NCBI GenBank assembly: GCA_028691175.1
Contig: JAQUZU010000029.1
Coordinates: 12,682 to 19,509 of the forward strand
Length of the DNA: 6,828 bases
Reading direction: 5' to 3'
DNA from: Candidatus Kapaibacterium sp.
Lineage (GTDB): Bacteria; Bacteroidota; Ignavibacteria; Kapaibacteriales; UBA2268
Positions 1-4,645 of the stretch are shown here, in pieces; position 1 is the stretch's first letter; each line of letters opens with the position of its first letter. The notes under the pieces are model-generated. The model was not told the origin of the DNA. It ran no database searches and saw only the letters and a program-made list of their open reading frames with translations. The translations under genes and the position numbers were made by a program.

Positions 1-593
1 ATGATTTTATAGCCGAAATTTTGACGTAAAAAAGATAAATCGGTTACAAGGTTTTGCGAATATCGGTGGCTGCATGCGAAAATATTTCCGAGCGAAACCC
101 GCACTGCACGGCGCAGATAGGGCGACGAAGTTGCCGCGTCGAACAGCAGTGAATTCAGTCCGAAAGCAACCGCGTTGCGGACAATTGCACCAACGTTTTC
201 GGAATTGACTATCGAGTTAAAAGCGAAAATGCGACTGCCGAAATCCTCGAAAGACGCTTCCGCTTTTTCTTCCGCAATTGCCATGATTCCGCTGTGAAGT
301 TTATAGCCGACAATTTGACTCATAAGCGAAATATCGGCTGTGTAAATCGATTCTTTGTCTGCTCGGGAATAAATTAGTTCCGCGTGTGCCGCGAGAAATT
401 CGGGTGTGCAGAAAACAGATTTTATGCGAAGCGAACTTTTCAGAAGACGCAAAACTACCTTAATCCCTTCGGCTACAAAGAACTTATCGGAATGAACCGT
501 GTCGTTGTTTAAATCTCGCAGACTGCAATAATCGGCGATTTTAGGGTCAGAAACAGATTTGATAATTTGCATGCTGCGGTGTATAATGTCCAT
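1..593 (-). CDS. SpoU/TrmH-family RNA 2'-O-methyltransferase, N-terminal part (runs off left edge)
   Basis: The minus strand is open from an ATG at 593-591 to the window edge, giving 197 whole codons without a stop. Residues about 36-60 (FFVAEGIKVV, then LRIKSVF) resemble the substrate-binding domain that precedes the SPOUT fold. Residues 130-145 (NSENVGAIVRNAVAFG) match SpoU motif 1, with Asn133 and Arg139 at the conserved positions, and SPYLRRAVRVSLG at 157-169 is the typical next block. Family members transfer methyl from S-adenosylmethionine to a ribose 2'-OH of rRNA or tRNA and bind SAM in a C-terminal knot. Most of that knot (motifs 2 and 3) lies beyond the edge; full proteins are usually about 250-280 residues, so roughly a quarter is missing. 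The target RNA cannot be assigned. The start at 593 has only a weak purine-rich upstream sequence; an ATG at 572 is an alternative with no better site. The gene is divergent from the vanZ-like gene. Confidence 0.88.
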   Translation of the reverse strand, partial: MDIIHRSMQIIKSVSDPKIADYCSLRDLNNDTVHSDKFFVAEGIKVVLRLLKSSLRIKSVFCTPEFLAAHAELIYSRADKESIYTADISLMSQIVGYKLHSGIMAIAEEKAEASFEDFGSRIFAFNSIVNSENVGAIVRNAVAFGLNSLLFDAATSSPYLRRAVRVSLGNIFACSHRYSQNLVTDLSFLRQNFGYKI

Positions 594-649
594 ATCTTTT
601 AATAATATAAAGACGAAAGCAAACGGCAAATATTATCTTTTTGAATATC

Positions 650-682
650 TTTGCATTTTTGAAAATAAATTGCGTATCTTTG
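650..682 (+). promoter_or_regulatory. Bacteroidota-type promoter upstream of the vanZ-tgt operon
   Basis: TTTG at 650-653 is followed after 21 bp by TATCTTTG at 675-682. This fits the Bacteroidota primary sigma consensus, TTTG about 20 bp upstream of TAnnTTTG. Transcription would start near 689, leaving a leader of about 44 nt before the ATG at 733. A second identical TATCTTTG lies at 646-653 but has no TTTG at the right distance upstream. The motif match is seen directly; promoter activity is inferred. Confidence 0.6.
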
Positions 683-732
683 TAGTCTTAGTTTCGGTTA
701 AGAAAGAAAATTTAGAGAAAAGCATAGCGAAA

Positions 733-1152
733 ATGCAATTGATTAGATTTGAAAACAGACGTAAGTTATTTTTTCCTGCAATTGTATGTGCACTTGCGAT
801 TTTTACAGCATCGTCGTTTCCACAGCCGGATTTTATCGATTTAAGCATTCATTTGCAAGATAAAATTGTTCATTTTTGTGCATATTTTGTGCTTGGAGCA
901 AGCCTTCAATTCGGTTTTTTTCGCAATTTTGAAGTGCGTAGTAAGCGGCAGATATTGATTTTGGCATGCGTTGTTGCTTCGCTTTATGGCGCGAGCGACG
1001 AACTTCATCAGTACTTTGTGCCCGGCAGGAGTTGCGATATTTTAGATTGGGTTGCGGACACGCTCGGTGCGTCGTTTTCTCTGTTTTTCTCAAAATATAT
1101 TGATAATTTTTCGTTCCGCTTTTTGGAACATTTAAATAGTAAGGCTAAATGA
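733..1152 (+). CDS. VanZ-like family membrane protein
   Basis: A 139-residue protein with four probable transmembrane segments at about 12-29, 46-62, 74-88 and 106-119. It carries the VanZ-family signatures: DKIVHFCAYFVLG at 43-55 and, at 85-113, YGASDELHQYFVPGR followed by D105 and a small-residue LGA. The Asp89-Glu90...Gln93...Arg99...Asp105 pattern is the conserved core. VanZ itself gives low-level teicoplanin resistance, but most relatives are chromosomal proteins of unknown function in the cell envelope; nothing here points to a resistance role. The frame is open back to 559, but I chose the ATG at 733 because the earlier part would overlap the promoter and the divergent methyltransferase start, and its residues are not VanZ-like. 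Its TGA overlaps the tgt ATG (ATGA at 1149-1152), so the two are probably translationally coupled. Confidence 0.85.
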   Translation: MQLIRFENRRKLFFPAIVCALAIFTASSFPQPDFIDLSIHLQDKIVHFCAYFVLGASLQFGFFRNFEVRSKRQILILACVVASLYGASDELHQYFVPGRSCDILDWVADTLGASFSLFFSKYIDNFSFRFLEHLNSKAK

Positions 1153-2288
1153 GCACACCATTTTTTCAAGTAGAAAAATCTCTGAGCGACTGCAATGCCA
1201 GAGCCGGAAAAATAGTAACCGATCATAGCGAAATACTGACGCCGGTCTTTATGCCGGTCGGTACGCAGGGAACCGTCAAAGCGATTTATCAAAAAACGCT
1301 CGAAACGATGCCCGCGAACATAATTCTCGGCAACACGTATCATTTATATTTGCGCCCCGGAACAGATGTTATTCGCGATTTCGGCGGTCTGCATAAGTTT
1401 ATGAACTGGAAAAACAGCATCTTGACCGATAGTGGCGGATACCAGGTTTTTTCTCTGAAAGATTTGCGGAAATTGACAGAAGAGGGAGCGCATTTTGCGT
1501 CGCATCTTGACGGCTCGAAACATCTTTTTTCGCCGGAAAAAGTTTGCGAAATTCAGCGTATAATCGGCTCCGATATTATGATGGTGCTCGATGAATGCAT
1601 GGAATATCCGATTACGATGGAGTCCGCTCTGCGTTCGCTCGAACTATCCGAAAAATGGGCAAAACGCAGCCGCAAGGCATTTCTCGAGACCGAACCTCTC
1701 TATGGGCATCGCCAGTTTCAGTTTGGTATCGGACAGGGTTCGGTTTATCCGGAACTGCGAAAAATGTATGCCGAAAAATTAGTCGAAATCGGCTTCGAAG
1801 GTTATGCAATCGGCGGATTAGCGGTCGGCGAGCCTGCGAAAATGATGTATGACATGATTGATATTACGAATGAAATTTTGCCGAAAGACAAGCCAAGATA
1901 CCTTATGGGCGTAGGTACGCCGGAAAATATTCTTGAGGCAATCGAGCGCGGAGTCGATATGTTCGACTGCGTAATGCCGACGCGAAATGCTCGAAACGGA
2001 CAGCTGTTCACAACTTACGGCAAAGTGAATATTCGTAACGCTAAGTATAAGTATTCTCATCAACTTATCGATGAAAATATTGATTCTTATGCAAGTCGGA
2101 ATTTTACACTCGGATACTTGCGACATTTGATGAATACGGACGAAATCCTTGGGCTGATGATTGCCAGCGAGCATAATATAGCTTTCTATTTATGGCTTGC
2201 GAAAACCGCACGCGAAAAAATAATTTCCGGAGAGTATCGTCTATGGAAATCGGAAATGCTTGAACGCTTTAAAAATGAGGCGGAATAG
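1149..2288 (+). CDS. tgt: Queuine/preQ1 tRNA-guanine transglycosylase (bacterial type)
   Basis: A 379-residue protein, normal length for the family. Tgt swaps guanine-34 of tRNAs with GUN anticodons (Asp, Asn, His, Tyr) for preQ1, the first tRNA-level step of queuosine synthesis. The TIM-barrel active site is intact: DSGGYQVFSL with Asp94 (general acid/base), VLDEC at 146-150 with Asp148 and Cys150 (preQ1 recognition), GIGQGS at 193-198 with Gln196, GGLAVGE at 222-228, and FDCVMPTR with Asp273, the expected nucleophile. Cys150 and the Val226 loop are bacterial preQ1-type features. The C-terminal zinc site is unusual: where most homologues have CxCxxC, this protein has Ile311, Ser313 and Ser316, while the fourth ligand, His342, remains at the usual spacing. 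I recall Bacteroidota Tgt proteins sharing this loss. The ATG at 1149 overlaps the upstream stop and has AAGG at 1141-1144. yajC follows after 40 bp. Confidence 0.97.
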   Translation: MSTPFFQVEKSLSDCNARAGKIVTDHSEILTPVFMPVGTQGTVKAIYQKTLETMPANIILGNTYHLYLRPGTDVIRDFGGLHKFMNWKNSILTDSGGYQVFSLKDLRKLTEEGAHFASHLDGSKHLFSPEKVCEIQRIIGSDIMMVLDECMEYPITMESALRSLELSEKWAKRSRKAFLETEPLYGHRQFQFGIGQGSVYPELRKMYAEKLVEIGFEGYAIGGLAVGEPAKMMYDMIDITNEILPKDKPRYLMGVGTPENILEAIERGVDMFDCVMPTRNARNGQLFTTYGKVNIRNAKYKYSHQLIDENIDSYASRNFTLGYLRHLMNTDEILGLMIASEHNIAFYLWLAKTAREKIISGEYRLWKSEMLERFKNEAE

Positions 2289-2318
2289 TTAAATGAAAAT
2301 TATTTGATAATATAAAAT

Positions 2319-2322
2319 GGAG
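2319..2322 (+). promoter_or_regulatory. Ribosome binding site deciding the yajC start
   Basis: GGAG lies 6 nt before the ATG at 2329. It overlaps the alternative in-frame ATG at 2317, which has only AT-rich sequence upstream. This favours 2329 as the real start. Confidence 0.5.
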
Positions 2323-2328
2323 AAAAAC

Positions 2329-2664
2329 ATGCTTAAACTTCTTTTGTTTGTTCTGGCAAGTACGCCAATGTTTGCAATGGGGCCGGCCCAGGGGCAGGAC
2401 GCAGGTTCGTCGATGATTTCGACTTTCGTAATGTTTGGCGCAATTATTTTGATTATGTATTTCTTGATGATTCGCCCGCAGCAGAAACGTCAAAAAGAAC
2501 ATCAAAATATGCTGAATTCACTGAAAAAAGGTGATAAAATTGTTACATCTGCCGGAATTCACGGTACAATTAAAGAAATTGACGGCAACGTAATGACTAT
2601 CCAAATTGCAGAAAACGTAGCCATTAAATTCGAAAAATCCGCTATCGTAAGCAAAGAAGCATAG
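2329..2664 (+). CDS. yajC: Preprotein translocase accessory subunit YajC
   Basis: A small membrane protein of 111 residues (115 if the ATG at 2317 is used). YajC associates with SecDF and SecYEG in the inner membrane; it is abundant but usually dispensable, and its exact role is unsettled. The N-terminus (LKLLLFVLASTPMFA, residues 2-16) looks like a hydrophobic leader, followed by a Gly/Gln-rich linker and a transmembrane segment at about 29-47. The hallmark IRPQQKRQKEHQ follows at 48-59, and then the small cytoplasmic domain with GDKIVTSAGIHGTI at 68-81. The two-hydrophobic-segment layout differs from single-span proteobacterial YajC. It sits 40 bp after tgt, a very common pairing, and 20 bp before ribBA. 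secD and secF, the usual followers, are not next to it. Confidence 0.95.
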   Translation: MLKLLLFVLASTPMFAMGPAQGQDAGSSMISTFVMFGAIILIMYFLMIRPQQKRQKEHQNMLNSLKKGDKIVTSAGIHGTIKEIDGNVMTIQIAENVAIKFEKSAIVSKEA

Positions 2665-2684
2665 TATCGGAGATTAAAATTTAA

Positions 2685-3890
2685 ATGATAAGTGAAATAG
2701 ATGAAGTCCTCGAAGATCTTGCCGCCGGTAAAATGATTTTGGTCATGGATGACGAAGATCGCGAGAATGAGGGCGATGTAATTATTGCTGCGCAGTTTTG
2801 TACTCCGGAAGTAGTGAATTTCATGGCGACACATGTTCGCGGATTAATTTGCACTCCGCTGACCGAAGAGAGATCCGACGAACTCGATTTTGCTCCGATG
2901 GTTGAGCACCAGAATGCTCTTCATGGTACGAATTTTGCTGTGTCGGTAGATTACAGATTCGATACAACAACCGGAATTTCCGCGGCTGATCGCTCTAAAA
3001 CAATTATGGCGATGGCTGACCCTAATGCAAAAGCTGAAGATTTCGGGCGTCCCGGACATGTTTTCCCGCTGCGTGCAGTTAAGGGAGGCGTGCTGAAACG
3101 TGCCGGGCATACTGAAGCAACTGTGGATTTGTTGCGTCTTGCCGGACTTGAACCGGCCGGTGTATGTTGCGAAATAATAAAAGACGACGGCACAATGGCT
3201 CGCCGTCCGGATTTGGAAATATTTGCAAAAGAGCACGGTTTGAAATTGACGACGGTAGAAAAATTGATTTCCTATCGTTTTAACAAGGAAAACATGGTGA
3301 AATGCGTTGCAGAGGCTCAGTTGCCGTCTGAATATGGCGATTTTAAGATCATGGTTTACAAAAACATGCTTGATAATTTTGAGCATATCGCGCTTGTAAA
3401 AGGCGAGATTAAGCCGGATGAAAATGTGCTTGTGCGCGTTCATTCCGAGTGCTTAACCGGCGATGTTTTCGGCTCAAAACGTTGCGACTGCGGTGACCAA
3501 CTCCATAATTCCATGGTGATGATCGATAAAGCAGGCAGCGGAGTTTTGGTTTATATGCGCCAGGAGGGGAGAGGCATCGGCTTGGTCAATAAGATTAAAG
3601 CTTACGCTTTGCAGGAAAACGGTCTCGATACGGTCGAAGCAAATGTCCATCTCGGATTTGATCCGGATCCGCGTAACTACGGCATTGGAGCTCAAATTTT
3701 GGCGTCGTTGGGCGTGCGAAAAATGAAATTGATCACTAACAATCCGAAAAAACGAGTCGGAATCGAAAGCTACGGATTGAAAGTTACCGAACAGGTTCCA
3801 ATCGAAATTCAGCCGAACGCGTATAACAAAGAATATTTAAAGACAAAGAAAGATAAAATGGGGCACTTACTCCATTATTTGGACGACTAA
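2685..3890 (+). CDS. ribBA: Bifunctional 3,4-dihydroxy-2-butanone-4-phosphate synthase / GTP cyclohydrolase II
   Basis: A 401-residue two-domain enzyme that supplies both branches of riboflavin synthesis. The N-terminal RibB domain (about 1-200) converts ribulose 5-phosphate to 3,4-dihydroxy-2-butanone 4-phosphate and formate. The C-terminal RibA domain (about 205-401) opens GTP to the diaminopyrimidine precursor. RibB motifs are DDEDRENEGD at 22-31 and HTEATVDL at 142-149. RibA has its three zinc cysteines, Cys256, Cys267 and Cys269 (ECLTGDVFGSKRCDCGDQ), the YMRQEGRGIGL block from 290, and TNNPKK. The C-terminus YLKTKKDKMGHLLHYL is typical. Both halves appear active. GGAG at 2669-2672 is 12 nt before the ATG, a long spacing, so translation may rely on coupling to yajC. 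No FMN riboswitch is visible within the 20-bp gap. The gene is last in the operon, before the terminator at 3919. Confidence 0.97.
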   Translation: MISEIDEVLEDLAAGKMILVMDDEDRENEGDVIIAAQFCTPEVVNFMATHVRGLICTPLTEERSDELDFAPMVEHQNALHGTNFAVSVDYRFDTTTGISAADRSKTIMAMADPNAKAEDFGRPGHVFPLRAVKGGVLKRAGHTEATVDLLRLAGLEPAGVCCEIIKDDGTMARRPDLEIFAKEHGLKLTTVEKLISYRFNKENMVKCVAEAQLPSEYGDFKIMVYKNMLDNFEHIALVKGEIKPDENVLVRVHSECLTGDVFGSKRCDCGDQLHNSMVMIDKAGSGVLVYMRQEGRGIGLVNKIKAYALQENGLDTVEANVHLGFDPDPRNYGIGAQILASLGVRKMKLITNNPKKRVGIESYGLKVTEQVPIEIQPNAYNKEYLKTKKDKMGHLLHYLDD

Positions 3891-3990
3891 AACAAATACA
3901 ACAAATTATTGAATACAGTAAAGCCGTTGTTATAGATGGCTTTATTTTTTATTATGCAAAGTAATATTTTAACAAATAACAAATTATTGA
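3891..3990 (+). repeat. Imperfect direct repeat pair flanking the ribBA terminator
   Basis: ACAAATTATTGA occurs at 3901-3912 and again at 3979-3990. Each copy is preceded by AACAAATA (3891-3898 and 3971-3978), so the copies match over 20 bases with a 2-base difference in length. The first copy begins directly after the ribBA stop; the second runs into the greA ribosome binding site. The pair encloses the terminator. Confidence 0.75.
3919..3950 (+). terminator. Rho-independent terminator of the vanZ-tgt-yajC-ribBA operon
   Basis: TAAAGCC at 3919-3925 pairs with GGCTTTA at 3938-3944 (7 bp, 12-nt loop), followed by six T at 3945-3950. It lies 28 bp after the ribBA stop and separates the operon from greA. 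Confidence 0.8.
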
Positions 3991-3994
3991 GGTG
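3989..3994 (+). promoter_or_regulatory. Ribosome binding site of greA
   Basis: GAGGTG ends 5 nt before the ATG at 4000. It is the clearest Shine-Dalgarno sequence in the window and decides between this start and an in-frame ATG at 4018. Confidence 0.75.
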
Positions 3995-3999
3995 AAAAT

Positions 4000-4473
4000 A
4001 TGCTTGATGTAGTCTATATGTCAGCTGAAAGTGTTCGCGAAGTTGAAAAAGAACTCCTCGAACTCAAAACAAAAGGCAGAAAAGACGTCGCCGATAAACT
4101 TGCTGAGGCACGTTCACATGGCGATTTGTCCGAAAATGCCGAATACGATGCCGCAAAGCATTCGCAGGAACTGCTTGAGATTAAAATCAACAAACTCGAG
4201 GAAACGCTTGCAAAGGTTCAAGTGCTGGATGCTGCGGATATGCCGACCGACAAGGTTTATATTTTGTCGCATGTTAAACTTAGAAACATGAAAAACAAAG
4301 CACTCCTCGAATATTATTTGGTAAGTCCGGAAGAAGCAGACTTTGAGAAGCGAAAAATTTCTGTAGATTCTCCGATCGGTAAAGCTCTGATGGGCAAAAA
4401 AGTAGGCGAAATTGCCGAAATTAAGGCTCCGGCCGGAGTAATTCCATACGAAGTACTTGAAATTTCAAGATAA
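4000..4473 (+). CDS. greA: Transcription elongation factor GreA
   Basis: A 157-residue protein, normal GreA length. GreA enters the secondary channel of RNA polymerase and stimulates cleavage of the backtracked transcript 3' end, rescuing arrested complexes and aiding promoter escape. The N-terminal antiparallel coiled coil (about 8-75) carries the family motif ARSHGDLSENAEYDAAK. Its tip acidic residues, Asp42 and Glu45, correspond to Asp41 and Glu44 of E. coli GreA, so cleavage activity is expected. The C-terminal FKBP-like domain (about 80-157) ends with SPIGKALMGKKVGEIAEIKAP at 125-145 and PYEVLEIS. I chose the ATG at 4000 for its strong ribosome binding site; starting at 4018 would remove only LDVVY-type lead residues and still leave a full domain. 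It lies between two terminators and is probably monocistronic; I could not identify a convincing promoter in 3951-3988. Confidence 0.96.
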   Translation: MLDVVYMSAESVREVEKELLELKTKGRKDVADKLAEARSHGDLSENAEYDAAKHSQELLEIKINKLEETLAKVQVLDAADMPTDKVYILSHVKLRNMKNKALLEYYLVSPEEADFEKRKISVDSPIGKALMGKKVGEIAEIKAPAGVIPYEVLEISR

Positions 4474-4480
4474 ATTACGG

Positions 4481-4517
4481 AGGGAAGGGGAAATCCCTTT
4501 CCCGTTTTTTTTTTTTT
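4481..4517 (+). terminator. Strong Rho-independent terminator after greA
   Basis: GGGAAGGG at 4482-4489 pairs with CCCTTTCCC at 4495-4503 (8 bp with a one-base bulge, short loop). One G later comes an uninterrupted run of 13 T at 4505-4517. It starts 8 bp after the greA stop, isolating greA from secA. Confidence 0.9.
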
Positions 4518-4645
4518 CACATTTAAGGAACGGTATGACAGTTTGATACTCTCGTAAAAATACTTTTATACGACGTGCGTCTTAACGTCTGAAAGTAGTT
4601 TTCGTTATTATAGAATATTATACACTATTATAGAGATATCCAAAT
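4518..4645 (+). promoter_or_regulatory. secA promoter/leader region with inverted and periodic repeats
   Basis: This gap between the greA terminator and the secA ATG must hold the secA promoter. One candidate is TTGATA at 4543-4548 with TATACG at 4567-4572 (18-bp spacing); TTTG at 4542-4545 with TACTTTTA at 4561-4568 also partly fits the Bacteroidota consensus, but with only 15 bp between. A hairpin-like element spans 4553-4572 (CGTA...TACG with an AAAA/TTTT core), and GACGT at 4572-4576 can pair with ACGTC at 4585-4589. Three TATTATA units follow from 4606. No open reading frame long enough for an arrest peptide of the SecM kind is present. The exact promoter position is uncertain. Confidence 0.45.
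4606..4635 (+). repeat. Three TATTATA units at 10-bp period upstream of secA
   Basis: TATTATA starts at 4606, 4616 and 4626, exactly 10 bp apart, with three-base spacers GAA, CAC and GAG. The block ends 10 bp before the secA ATG. Each unit contains TATTAT, a 5/6 match to a sigma70 -10 box. Confidence 0.7.

Noticed and set aside
594..640. A promoter for the minus-strand methyltransferase gene (AATATTTG at 634-627, or TATATT near 602-607, on the minus strand).
   Set aside because: Both boxes are imperfect and neither has a convincing upstream element at the right distance, so I did not list one.
559..732. A 58-residue N-terminal extension of the VanZ-like protein starting at 559.
   Set aside because: It would overlap the start of the divergent methyltransferase gene and the predicted promoter, and the residues are not VanZ-like.
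1962..2240. The missing Tgt cysteines as evidence of a decayed or pseudogenised enzyme.
   Set aside because: The frame is full length, all catalytic residues are kept, and the rest of the C-terminal region aligns well; a lineage-specific variant is more likely.
2844..3443. A 199-codon open frame on the minus strand inside ribBA.
   Set aside because: It lies wholly opposite a well-supported enzyme gene, has a Cys/His/Phe-rich composition typical of antisense frames, and shows no recognisable domain.
3951..3988. A sigma70-type promoter for greA based on TAATAT at 3962-3967.
   Set aside because: No acceptable -35 or TTTG element lies at suitable spacing, and the region is AT-rich enough to give such hexamers by chance.
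4535..4546. A possible SecM-like leader peptide upstream of secA.
   Set aside because: The only ATG in the leader (4535) reaches a stop after three codons, so there is no arrest-peptide reading frame.
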